Source: Mycolicibacterium diernhoferi (GTDB lineage Bacteria; Actinomycetota; Actinomycetes; Mycobacteriales; Mycobacteriaceae). Taken from it: a stretch of DNA of 64,000 nucleotides. Below the pieces are notes generated by a model that saw nothing but the letters and a program-made list of their open reading frames with translations, was not told the origin of the DNA and made no database searches. The position numbers and the translations under genes are program-made. Positions within the stretch are counted from its first letter, which is position 1. Each line of letters starts with the position of its first letter. Of this stretch, positions 8,395-16,190 are shown piece after piece. The stretch spans positions 3,100,001-3,164,000 of the forward strand of contig NZ_CP080332.1 of NCBI RefSeq assembly GCF_019456655.1, read 5' to 3'.

Positions 8395-10374
8395 GTGGAC
8401 CTCACCCTCATCGAACGCCCCACAGACCTCACCAACGACTGGCTGACCGCCGCGCTCGGCGCGGGCACCGTGACCGGACACGAGTTCGAGCGCATCGGCA
8501 CCGGCCAGATGAGCGAGTGCTACCGGGTCACGCTGACCTACGCCGAGGGCGAGAGCGGACCGCCGACTGTCGTGCTCAAGGTCGCTGCCGCCGACCCGAA
8601 CAGCCGGGGCACCGGACTCGCGCTGGGACTCTACGAACGCGAGGTCCGGTTCTACGCGGAGATCGCGCCCCGCTTGGAGGGCCCGTTCGCGCCCTGCTAT
8701 CACCACGCCTACGACCCGGAGACCGGGGCGTTCGACCTGCTGCTCGGCGACGCCGCGCCCGCCACGGTGGGCGACGAGATCCGCGGCGCCACACCGGAAC
8801 AGGCGCTGCTGGCGCTGTCCCAGCTGGGCCGGGTACACGGCCCGCTGCTCGGCGACGACGCGTTGGCCGACGCGGCCTGGCTGAACCGGGAGTCGCCGGT
8901 GAACCAAGCGCTCCTGGCGGGTCTGTGGGCCGGGTTCTCCGAGCGCTTCGGTGACCGGATCGCCCCGGAACACCGACAGGTCTGCGAACGGCTGGTGGAG
9001 GTCTTCGACGAGTATCTGGCCGGTGAGGCCGCCGCGGTGCAGGGGCTGGTGCACGGCGACTACCGCCTGGACAACATGCTGTTCGGCGAACCGGGCGCGG
9101 ATCGCGCGCTGACGGTGGTGGATTGGCAGACCGTCACCCGGGGGTCCGCGCTGATCGACGTCGCGTACTTCATGGGCTGCGCGCTGCCCGACGAGGTGCG
9201 CCGCACGCACTACGACGCGTTGCTGCGCGCCTATCACGAGGCACTGGGCGAGCATTCCCCGCTGTCCCTGGACGACGTCCGGGACGGGGTGCGCCGCGCC
9301 GGCTTCTTCGGGGTGATGATGGCCATCGTGTCCTCGATGCTGGTCGAGCAGACCGAGCGCGGCGACGCGATGTTCATGACGATGCTGGCCCGGCACTGCG
9401 CCCACGTGCTGGACACCGACGCGGTGGCGCTGTTGCCCGCAGCTGCGGCACCGGAACCGCTGGCCCCGAGTCCGGCCGACGAGGGCCCGCACGCGCACAC
9501 CGACGAGGAACTCTGGAATGAGAGCTGGTACTTCGATTTCGTCGATCCCGCACAGGGTCTCGGCGGCTGGGTGCGGCTCGGCCTGATCCCGAACCAGGAG
9601 CGGTCCTGGATCAATGCGCTGCTGTGCGGACCCGGTATGCCCACGGTGGCGGTCAATGACCTGGCCGCCCCGCTGCCTGCGGACCCGGCGCGGGTGCGCG
9701 CCGACGGGATCGACCTGGGCCTGTCGCCCACCGTGCCGCTGCAGAGCTACCGGGTGACCCTGCGCGCCCACGGCCAGGCCTACGACGATCCGGCCGGGCT
9801 GCTGCGCGGGGAATCCGGGCGGCCGGTGGAGGTGGGGCTGGACCTGGAGTTCACCTCGGTGAGCACCCCGTACCAGTACCGGCTGACCCCGCGCTACGAG
9901 ATCGCCTGCACGGTGACGGGGACGGCGACCGTGGACGGCCGGGTGTACCCGCTCGACGCGGTGCCCGGTCAACGCGATCATTCCTGGGGTGTGCGGGACT
10001 GGTGGGCCATGGACTGGACGTGGAGCGCCCTGCACCTCGACGACGGCACCCACCTGCACGGAGTGGACATCCGTATCCCCGGTGTGCCGCCGATCGGGAT
10101 CGGCTACCTCCAGCAGGACGGACAACCGCTGGTCGAACTCACCGCGGTCACCGCGGAAAACGCTTTTGCCGCCGACGATCTGCCGGCCGCGGCCTCGTTG
10201 ACGCTGGCGCCCGTCGGGGTCCGGGTGGACGCCGACATCCAGGGGCACGCGCCGGTGCTGCTCACCTCGGCCGACGGTCGGGTCAGTCGGTTCCCGCGGG
10301 CCTGGGCGAAGGTCACCACCGCGGACGGCCGGACCGGTGTGGGCTGGCTGGAGTGGAATCGCAACCAGCCCTAG
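8395..10374 (+). CDS. Fusion of an aminoglycoside-phosphotransferase-like kinase with a lipocalin-like domain
   Basis: The 659-residue protein starts at GTG 8395. Residues about 1-350 form an APH/EcKinase-type phosphotransferase fold. The N-lobe contains VVLKVAA (ATP-contacting Lys), the catalytic loop is VHGDYRLDNMLF and the metal site is VVDWQTV. Residues about 375-655 form a separate beta-rich domain with paired motifs such as RDHSWGVRDWW. This resembles domains usually annotated as DUF7064/7065 or hydroxyneurosporene-synthase-like (CrtC-like lipocalin). These two halves can also occur as neighbouring genes, so the fusion suggests they act on one small hydrophobic or hydroxylated substrate. 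The kinase motifs are intact, so it should be active. The substrate is unknown. Confidence 0.75.
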   Translation: MDLTLIERPTDLTNDWLTAALGAGTVTGHEFERIGTGQMSECYRVTLTYAEGESGPPTVVLKVAAADPNSRGTGLALGLYEREVRFYAEIAPRLEGPFAPCYHHAYDPETGAFDLLLGDAAPATVGDEIRGATPEQALLALSQLGRVHGPLLGDDALADAAWLNRESPVNQALLAGLWAGFSERFGDRIAPEHRQVCERLVEVFDEYLAGEAAAVQGLVHGDYRLDNMLFGEPGADRALTVVDWQTVTRGSALIDVAYFMGCALPDEVRRTHYDALLRAYHEALGEHSPLSLDDVRDGVRRAGFFGVMMAIVSSMLVEQTERGDAMFMTMLARHCAHVLDTDAVALLPAAAAPEPLAPSPADEGPHAHTDEELWNESWYFDFVDPAQGLGGWVRLGLIPNQERSWINALLCGPGMPTVAVNDLAAPLPADPARVRADGIDLGLSPTVPLQSYRVTLRAHGQAYDDPAGLLRGESGRPVEVGLDLEFTSVSTPYQYRLTPRYEIACTVTGTATVDGRVYPLDAVPGQRDHSWGVRDWWAMDWTWSALHLDDGTHLHGVDIRIPGVPPIGIGYLQQDGQPLVELTAVTAENAFAADDLPAAASLTLAPVGVRVDADIQGHAPVLLTSADGRVSRFPRAWAKVTTADGRTGVGWLEWNRNQP

Positions 10375-10392
10375 GGCAGGGTGGTGCGCGTG

Positions 10393-10719
10393 ATGGTGCT
10401 CAAGTCGACGTTGCTGTTCGTGCTGGCCGCGATCCTGGAGATCGGGGGAGCCTGGCTGGTGTGGCAGGGCTTGCGCGAACACCGGGGCTGGCTGTGGGCG
10501 GGCGCGGGCGTGATCGCCCTCGGCGCTTACGGTTTCGTCGCCGCGTTCCAGCCGGACGCGAACTTCGGCAGGGTGCTCGCCGCCTACGGCGGTGTCTTCG
10601 TCGCCGGCTCGCTGATCTGGGGCATGGTCGCCGACGGCTTCCGGCCGGACCGCTGGGACATCTCGGGCGCACTGGTCTGCCTGCTCGGGGTCGGGCTGAT
10701 CATGTACGCACCCCGGTAG
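10393..10719 (+). CDS. UPF0060 (YnfA-like) small membrane protein
   Basis: This membrane protein of about 108 residues has four hydrophobic segments in the small-multidrug-resistance-like layout. Recognisable family landmarks are [10 protein letters not shown] near the N-terminus, then GFVAAFQ, the AAYGGVFV segment and the C-terminal [18 protein letters not shown] 10393 is preferred over the GTG at 10381 because the hydrophobic segment starts immediately after it. It starts 18 bases after the fusion gene and may share its transcript. YnfA homologues can contribute to drug efflux in other bacteria; here the role is unknown. Confidence 0.85.
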   Translation: MVLKSTLLFVLAAILEIGGAWLVWQGLREHRGWLWAGAGVIALGAYGFVAAFQPDANFGRVLAAYGGVFVAGSLIWGMVADGFRPDRWDISGALVCLLGVGLIMYAPR

Positions 10720-10728
10720 CGGGATCGC

Positions 10729-11607
10729 TCAGGGACGGTCGTTGTCCAGGTCGCTGCGGTCCAGGCCCATCGGGGTGCTCGCGGGTACATCGCCGGCTGC
10801 GACCACCAACCGGGTCAACGGGGTGAGCGCGCCGAACAGAGTGCCCAACTCCGCATCGTCGAGTACGTCGAATGCCGAGAGCGCCAAGCGATCTGTGGTC
10901 TCCTCGAGCTCGGCCTTGAGCGCGGCCCCGGCCGGGGTCAGCGCCCCGGCGCCGTCGAGCAGGCCGCGGTCGGCGAGTTCGGTGACGTGACGCTGCCATT
11001 GCTCCTCGTCGTAGTCGCGGCTGCGCATGATCATCTCCTGCGGCACCCGGTCCGCGGCGGCGTGCAGGACGTTGGATTGGCGGCCGCTGATGCCGAACAC
11101 GTTGAGCGCGGCGATGTGTCCGTCGCCGCGCTGCTCCCGTAGCAAGGTGGTTGCGTGCCACAACCGGGCCAGTGGCTCGTCCGGCCAGGGCAGGGCCAGG
11201 TTGGCGGCGAACAGCGGCCGCCCCTCGGCCGGGGCGTGCCGCGCCGCCTTGCCCAGCAACTCGCCGGCCGCAGCGATGGCGTCGGTGTCGGTGAACCCGT
11301 AGCGGTGCAGGGCGGCCACCGCGGAGTCCGCCCGAACCTGCAGGACCGTGTCCGGGGTGGCGATCGCCCAGGCCGCGGGGAGTACCTTGGCGACACGCGA
11401 GGGGGCGAAATTGTAGAACAGCGCCGCGACCACTTCGGGCGCGACCGGGCCCAATGGCGCGGACCGCGCGGCGAAATAGCCCATCCAGAAGCCGCGGTAG
11501 CCCAGGCCCTCGAGTGCGCTACGTGCCTCCGGCGCGAAATAGGTCACCGCGTGCACCGGCTCGAGCCGATCGAAGAGGCGGCGGGCAATGGAGGTGGGTC
11601 GGCTCAT
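10729..11607 (-). CDS. SCO6745-type helical/winged-helix protein
   Basis: This is a 292-residue actinobacterial protein of the SCO6745 group, recognised from the stretch EPVHAVTYFAPEA at its start and the FWMGYFAARSAPLG motif. A predicted winged-helix-like C-terminal part (RHVTELADRGLLDGAGALTPAG) resembles a MarR-type wing. Start 11607 (MSRPTS) is favoured over 11619. Its start lies 8 bases from the stop of the upstream GntR gene, so the two are likely one transcript. The function of the family is unknown. Confidence 0.7.
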   Translation of the reverse strand: MSRPTSIARRLFDRLEPVHAVTYFAPEARSALEGLGYRGFWMGYFAARSAPLGPVAPEVVAALFYNFAPSRVAKVLPAAWAIATPDTVLQVRADSAVAALHRYGFTDTDAIAAAGELLGKAARHAPAEGRPLFAANLALPWPDEPLARLWHATTLLREQRGDGHIAALNVFGISGRQSNVLHAAADRVPQEMIMRSRDYDEEQWQRHVTELADRGLLDGAGALTPAGAALKAELEETTDRLALSAFDVLDDAELGTLFGALTPLTRLVVAAGDVPASTPMGLDRSDLDNDRP

Positions 11608-11615
11608 GCCGACAG

Positions 11616-12329
11616 TCAATCACCGCCGCCGTCATCGGCGACCGCCGAGGCGGCCTCGTCGATGATCGACCGCATGGCACGTTCGGCGCCATCGGCGTCA
11701 CGCAGGCGGATGGACCGGGCCACCTCGTCGTGCAGCGCGATGGCCGCCGGGTTGGGCGCGGCCGGCATCATGCCGTGGTGAGTGCGGCCGGCCAGCACCT
11801 CGGCCACCACCGCGTAGAGGGCCCGGAACATCTCGTTGCCGCTGGCTTCCAGCAGGGTGCGGTGAAACACCTTGTCCGCCTGCAGGTATGACTCCAGATC
11901 GCCGGAGCGCCCGTGCATCACCATGTCCGACACGGCGGCCGCCATGATGCGGCACTGGTGCGGGTCGGCCCGCCGCGCCGCCTGCGCGGCGGCGGCAGGC
12001 TCGAATCCGCGGCGTAGTTCGGAGAGCGAGACGAGTTGGGCGGCACGGTCGCCGGAGTCCAGTCGCCATCGGATGAGCCTGGGGTCGAAGACATTCCAGT
12101 TCTCCGGCGGTTGGATGGTGATGCCCACCCGACGCCGGGAGGCCACCATGCCCATGGACTCGAGGACGCGCACGGCTTCGCGCGCGACGCTGCGGGAGAC
12201 GTCGTGCTCGGCGCTGACGTGCTCCAGGTTTATCACCTGCCCGGCGGGGTATCTGCCGGACACCACGGCGGTGCCCAACGCGGTCAGCACGTTCTCATGC
12301 AGCACGCTGACATTGGACGTAGATGCCAC
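11616..12329 (-). CDS. GntR-family (FadR subfamily) transcriptional regulator
   Basis: This 237-residue regulator has an N-terminal winged helix (residues 8-75; the VSRSVAREAVRVLESMGMV segment is the recognition helix region) and a helical FCD ligand-binding domain. Helix-borne metal-ligand residues look present around D148/H152 (ADKVFHRTL) and in the late His region (LHDEVARSI). FCD regulators usually sense small organic acids. It diverges from a remnant of a gluconokinase gene at 12406, which suggests that it once controlled gluconate use. That target is now broken, so its current regulon is unclear. Confidence 0.85.
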   Translation of the reverse strand: MASTSNVSVLHENVLTALGTAVVSGRYPAGQVINLEHVSAEHDVSRSVAREAVRVLESMGMVASRRRVGITIQPPENWNVFDPRLIRWRLDSGDRAAQLVSLSELRRGFEPAAAAQAARRADPHQCRIMAAAVSDMVMHGRSGDLESYLQADKVFHRTLLEASGNEMFRALYAVVAEVLAGRTHHGMMPAAPNPAAIALHDEVARSIRLRDADGAERAMRSIIDEAASAVADDGGGD

Positions 12330-12405
12330 GGATACATCCTGTCATGGCCCATGGACACCACATATGAGCAGATCTTTTCGTGCTCTGCTTGAAATGCTAT
12401 GACGA

Positions 12406-12495
12406 TTGATTCCGTTCGCCGACGCGGACGACTTCCACCCGACGGCGAACATCACGAAGATGACCGCCGATCAGCCGCTCGATGACGACCGTCCT
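12406..12495 (+). pseudogene. Gluconokinase (gntK) remnant
   Basis: About 30 codons read IPFADADDFHPTANITKM followed by a PLDDDR segment. This is a clear match to the substrate-binding region just after the P-loop of gluconokinase (FADADDFHP, NIxKM, PLxDxDR). The P-loop that should come first and the remaining roughly 120 residues are absent, and the frame runs into the RDD gene on the other strand. It lies 76 bases from the divergent GntR gene, the classic neighbour. It is a deletion remnant and not functional. Confidence 0.75.
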
Positions 12496-12509
12496 GGTGC
12501 TCGATCTGT

Positions 12510-12974
12510 TCATCTGAGGACCTGGGTACCCCCGGCGAGTTCATCGTGCTTGCCCTGCTTGGTCGCGCTGCCGCTGATGGTCACCGCGATCACCAGGATG
12601 GCGATGACACCGAGCAGGCCGCCGATCAACGGGATGATGGGCAACAGTGTGAACGCATTGCGGATCGCCGACTGCCGCAGTGTGGGTTTCGCCCCGCCGG
12701 GGCCGTGCACGGACAGCCCGAGGATCTTCTTGCCCGGGGTCGAGCCCTGAGCGACCTCGAAGGCGACGAAGTAGATGAAGGTGAGCAGACCGGTGAACAG
12801 TCCGGTCACCCAGATGTTGGACAGTGTGTCGGTGAAGAACGCCAACACGAATGCGACGATGCCGATGAGGATCCCGTCGATGACGCGGGCGAAGAAGCGG
12901 CGGGCGAGGCCGCCGGGCTTCCCGCCGGCGGCGCTGTAGGTACTCGGGTACGGATCGAATCCACCGGTGCTCAT
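12510..12974 (-). CDS. RDD-family membrane protein
   Basis: The start at 12974 gives a 154-residue protein with a short Gly/Pro/Tyr-rich head, then the RDD motif region ARRFFARVIDG at residues 25-35. Three hydrophobic helices follow (about 32-52, 58-78 and 110-135), along with the TPGKKILGLSV segment typical of the family. RDD proteins are small inner-membrane proteins, some linked to ion exchange. The function here is not known. The longer start at 13034 adds only an atypical leader and is rejected. The 3' end abuts the gluconokinase remnant. Confidence 0.8.
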   Translation of the reverse strand: MSTGGFDPYPSTYSAAGGKPGGLARRFFARVIDGILIGIVAFVLAFFTDTLSNIWVTGLFTGLLTFIYFVAFEVAQGSTPGKKILGLSVHGPGGAKPTLRQSAIRNAFTLLPIIPLIGGLLGVIAILVIAVTISGSATKQGKHDELAGGTQVLR

Positions 12975-13074
12975 ACCTGCGAACCTACCCGCCCGCGCGG
13001 CGTCGGCGAGCGGTTGAAAACGGACGGGTTTCACGGTCGGCGGGCGACACCGCGCAGCACGGTGTCTCGAGCGG

Positions 13075-13240
13075 GGCGGCGTCGACCCGCAGAGACCTGA
13101 CCTTCTGGCCGGCCCGCACCAACGACTACAACGCGTCCGTGCTGACCGGATGGAGCGAGACCGTGGAGCCGAGCGAGGCGTGCGGCATCAACAGGTCGGT
13201 GGCGATCCGAATGCCGTTGCAGCTGACCAGGACAAGCTAA
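13075..13240 (+). other. Coding-like fragment of unknown origin
   Basis: A plus-strand frame ending in TAA at 13238-13240 has a protein-like composition, with a mix of aromatic, charged and Cys residues (FWPARTNDYN, GWSETVEPSEACG, RMPLQLTRTS). There is no start codon with a ribosome-binding site, and its end overlaps the stop of the TetR gene. I do not recognise the family. It may be the 3' tail of a gene lost when this region was rearranged, or chance. Confidence 0.25.
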
Positions 13241-14496
13241 TCCCGAACGGCCACGCCACGGATCACGGTGTCCCGGGAATGGGTGAGGGCACGGTCGGAT
13301 CCCAGTTCACGCAGGATGTTCTCCGGGATCCACTGCACACCGATCACACCGCGGGCCAGCAGGTCCGCGTTCGGGCTGTCGACCCGGATCTCCCCGGAGC
13401 GAATGCCCTCGGAGAGCATCGTCTTCATCTGCCGCACCCGGGTCGAGAACGACCAGCCGGGGTCCGCGACATCGGGCGGGGACTGTCGCATCCAGGCCAA
13501 CTGAATCCGGAACTCGTCCGGGAACTGGTCCAGTGCATTGATATTGAGCCAGCTCAGCGCATCCAACTTCTCCAGCGGCGTGGAGTCCGTACCCAACACC
13601 GCGCTCCAACCGCCGCCGACCTTGTGGCCGAAGGCAAGCATGATCGACATCAGCAGTTCGTCCTTCGACCCGATGATCCGGTATACGGTCCCGGTGCCCA
13701 TCCCGGCCGCCGAAGCGATATCGCGGATGGTGGTCATCTCGTAGCCACGCCTGCCGAATTCGCTGCGCGCAACGGCACGGACGTGTGCGGCCTTGTCGCT
13801 GCCGGCCGGTTCGGCGTTCTCCGACCAACTCTTGACCACCTCGTCGGCGGTTGCGAACGCGGCCGAACGATCCAGTTGTGCGTCGGTGAGTTCGTGACTG
13901 GCCAGCCCGTGCAGATGGATGCGGCACAGCAGGCCGGCCACCTGGTCGCTGCTGCCTTTGTGCCGGATCACGTCGAGCCCGACATGCAACATGCTCTGGC
14001 AGATCCGGTCGGCCAGCGTGGGTAGATCCATCTCGGGCCTGATGGAGCCGCTGCAGCGGCCCGCGCGCAGCAGCTGCAGCATGGCGGACTGGATCCCGGC
14101 CGGCCGCTGCTTGGTCAGTTCGATCAGCTCGGGGTCCGAACTGGGGCCTTCGTAGAACGACATCTGCAGCGCGGCGCGATGCGCCACCGCACACCGCGCA
14201 ATGGCGCGGCCCAGGCCGACGATCTGCTCTTCTATCGGGCGCGGGTCAGGGGAGTCGAGCCCGCGCAGCGCCTGCTCGCCGACGAGGTCCAGCGCCGCGT
14301 GGTAGCGCCGGATCAACTCGACGAGGATGGCCTCCTTGGATTCGAAATGGTGATAGAGGCTGCCTGCGAGGATGCCCGCCGCCTCGGCGATCTGCTGTAG
14401 CGAGGTCCGCAGTCCCGATTCGGCGATCACGTCGTTGGCGGTCTGCAGGATCTCGATCCGGCGCGAATCCGGGGAGCCTGACGGTTGGCCGGCCAT
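13237..14496 (-). CDS. Tandem (double-domain) TetR/AcrR transcriptional regulator
   Basis: This 419-residue protein is made of two complete TetR units. The first helix-turn-helix is at about residues 12-58 (SLQQIAEAAGILAGSLYHHF) with a ligand-binding domain to about 210. The second helix-turn-helix is at about 234-282 (TTIRDIASAAGMGTGTVYRI) with its own C-terminal domain. Start 14496 (MAGQPSG) is chosen because the open frame upstream runs through an acyl-CoA dehydrogenase remnant. TetR regulators act as dimers; a tandem polypeptide could behave as an internal dimer or recognise composite operators. The decayed acyl-CoA dehydrogenase and SDR genes immediately upstream suggest a former role in lipid or steroid catabolism. 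Confidence 0.85.
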   Translation of the reverse strand: MAGQPSGSPDSRRIEILQTANDVIAESGLRTSLQQIAEAAGILAGSLYHHFESKEAILVELIRRYHAALDLVGEQALRGLDSPDPRPIEEQIVGLGRAIARCAVAHRAALQMSFYEGPSSDPELIELTKQRPAGIQSAMLQLLRAGRCSGSIRPEMDLPTLADRICQSMLHVGLDVIRHKGSSDQVAGLLCRIHLHGLASHELTDAQLDRSAAFATADEVVKSWSENAEPAGSDKAAHVRAVARSEFGRRGYEMTTIRDIASAAGMGTGTVYRIIGSKDELLMSIMLAFGHKVGGGWSAVLGTDSTPLEKLDALSWLNINALDQFPDEFRIQLAWMRQSPPDVADPGWSFSTRVRQMKTMLSEGIRSGEIRVDSPNADLLARGVIGVQWIPENILRELGSDRALTHSRDTVIRGVAVRD

Positions 14497-14564
14497 CAAC
14501 TCCCTGCTCTCGTGTCCGAATCCGGTAGGAACCACCGATTCTACGACCTCGCCTTGAACCGGCG

Positions 14565-14935
14565 GGGTATTGCATATCCCGGGCGCCGAACACCACAGTG
14601 CCCGCAGCACGCTGCCGCGGCCCAGCTCGACGGTCTGGAACATGCCGCCGCACAACTGCTGGACCGCATGAAAGCTCCCGATGGGCCGCCGATCTGGCGG
14701 CGGTCCTTGGCGTACCCGATGGCCGTGTCCAGCAGCGACTGCGCGGCACCGAGTGCATCCGCGGCAGCCAGCACCAGCACGTCGTCGTGCAGTGCGGCGA
14801 CGGACTGGTCCCCGGCGGCACCCAATCTCCGCCCCGGGGCGTCGTCGAAGTTCACCCGGAACACCTTGTGGGTGTTGGCGATTCCCGGCACCGCCGAAAG
14901 CTGCAGACGGGCGGTCGGCACCGAATGCAGGGCCC
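14565..14935 (-). pseudogene. Acyl-CoA dehydrogenase C-terminal remnant with frameshift
   Basis: Read on the minus strand, one frame gives APGRRLGAAGDQSVAALHDD and SLLDTAIGYAKDRRQIG. A second frame then continues with PIGSFHAVQQLCGGMFQTVE and LGRGSVLRALW. Joined, these are the conserved C-terminal part of an acyl-CoA dehydrogenase. A single missing base near 14688 (GGC-CGG-CCC expected in RRQFGRPIG) breaks the frame. The N-terminal FAD/acyl-binding domain and the extreme C-terminus are missing. It runs in the same direction as the tandem TetR gene, upstream of it. Confidence 0.75.
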
Positions 14936-14994
14936 GGCCCCGAGATTCGGGCGTGCGGACTATCCGAAGTCGGACCGGTATCCAGACGCGAACG

Positions 14995-15356
14995 CTGGCA
15001 ATCGATCTCGCCGAAGAATCCGCCGCCGCCCAGATCCCCGAGGCCACCGAGGACCTCGAGATCGGCACCCTGGTGTACTGCGCGGGAGCCGATCCACGGT
15101 ACGCACCGTTCCTGACGAGTCCGCTGGCCGCCGCCGAGGCGATGGCGCAGCGCAATTGCATGGCTCCGATGCGGTTGTGCCACCACTTCGCCGCGCCTTC
15201 GACATGGTGTTCGCCGAGGCGCTGGACAACCTCGGGAACGGCCCCACCGTGTTGGTCGGCGACGTGATGAAGGCCGCCGCACAGGTGCTGGGCTCGATGC
15301 CCCGCAAACAGGCCGTGGAGGTGCTGACGGCGGCGGGCGCCGCCACGATGGGATGA
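14995..15356 (+). pseudogene. Short-chain dehydrogenase remnant with internal deletions
   Basis: The plus strand reads LAIDL...EDLEIGTLVYCAGAD, then AMAQRNCMAPMRLCHHFAAP. This is the middle of an SDR, with the NAG-like (here CAG) motif region. After a frame change it reads AFDMVFAEALDNLGNGPTVLVGD and ends in a stop at 15354-15356. The N-terminal Rossmann Gly motif and the catalytic YxxxK region are missing. FAEAL appears joined directly to the C-terminal LDNLGNGPT segment, which indicates at least two deletions. It overlaps no intact gene and ends 20 bases before the nitroreductase gene. Confidence 0.7.
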
Positions 15357-15376
15357 GCGCACGCTAGGGTGCCGAC

Positions 15377-16030
15377 ATGGCGAGTGCGAGCAGTGACATC
15401 TGGGAGGTGTTGTCGACGGCGCGGACGATCCGCCGTTTCACCGACGAGCCTGTCGACGACGCAACCCTGGCCCGCTGCCTGGAAGCCGCCACCTGGGCCC
15501 CTTCCGGGGCGAACGCACAAGCCTGGCGGTTCGTCGTGCTGCGTTCACCCGAGTTGCGCAAAGTGGTCGCCGCGGCCGCGCGGCTGGCGCTGGAGGCCAT
15601 CGAGCCGGTCTACGGGATGAGCAGACCGACCGAGCAGGAAACCGACCTGATCGCCCGCAACAACCGGGCGACCTACGAGCTGCACGACCGGGCCCAGGAG
15701 TTCACCTCGGTGCTCTTCGTCCAGAAACGATTCCCGACGGCCTCGGATCTGCTGCTGGGCGCATCCATCTTCCCGGCGATGCAGAACTTCCTGCTCGCCG
15801 CCCGCGCGCAGGGCCTGGGCGCCTGTCTGACCAGCTGGGCCTCCTACGGCGGGGAGGCGCTGCTGCGCGAGGCGGTGGGGGTACCGGAGGACTGGATGCT
15901 CGGCGGGCACATCGTCATCGGGTGGCCGAAGGGCCGGCACGGCAAGCTACGGCGCCGCCCGCTCACCCATGCGGTCAGCCTGGACCACTGGGACCAGCCC
16001 GCCGACGACCTGCTTGCCGGCGCGCGCTGA
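15377..16030 (+). CDS. Nitroreductase-family flavoprotein
   Basis: This 217-residue protein has the FMN-binding nitroreductase layout: TIRRFTDEPVDD near residue 18, then the AATWAPSGANAQAWRFVV flavin-contact segment near 38. An insertion-like helical stretch follows, and GLGACLTSW and IVIGWPKG sit in the C-terminal half. Such enzymes use NAD(P)H and FMN to reduce nitro groups, quinones or enones. The start codon follows the SDR remnant by 20 bases. The substrate is not predictable. Confidence 0.85.
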   Translation: MASASSDIWEVLSTARTIRRFTDEPVDDATLARCLEAATWAPSGANAQAWRFVVLRSPELRKVVAAAARLALEAIEPVYGMSRPTEQETDLIARNNRATYELHDRAQEFTSVLFVQKRFPTASDLLLGASIFPAMQNFLLAARAQGLGACLTSWASYGGEALLREAVGVPEDWMLGGHIVIGWPKGRHGKLRRRPLTHAVSLDHWDQPADDLLAGAR

Positions 16031-16190
16031 ACGGTCCTTTCACCCAACATGATTCGCCGTTCCTGGCGGTACGGCACCCGCACACACGCCTCGTATCCCG
16101 GGCGATCGTGTACGCCGACGACCACGGCATCGTCGTGCCCCGGATGGCGGCGGCCGCCAGGCCCGGTTGGCACTGTGCGACGATGCGCAA

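Noticed and set aside
7372..10482. Very long minus-strand open frame (over 1000 codons) opposite the amine oxidase and fusion genes
   Set aside because: The translation is rich in Arg, Gly, His and Pro with no family pattern; it is a high-GC shadow of genes on the plus strand.
14497..15282. N-terminal extension of the tandem TetR gene
   Set aside because: The open frame upstream of 14496 is the frame of the acyl-CoA dehydrogenase remnant and low-complexity sequence, not TetR.
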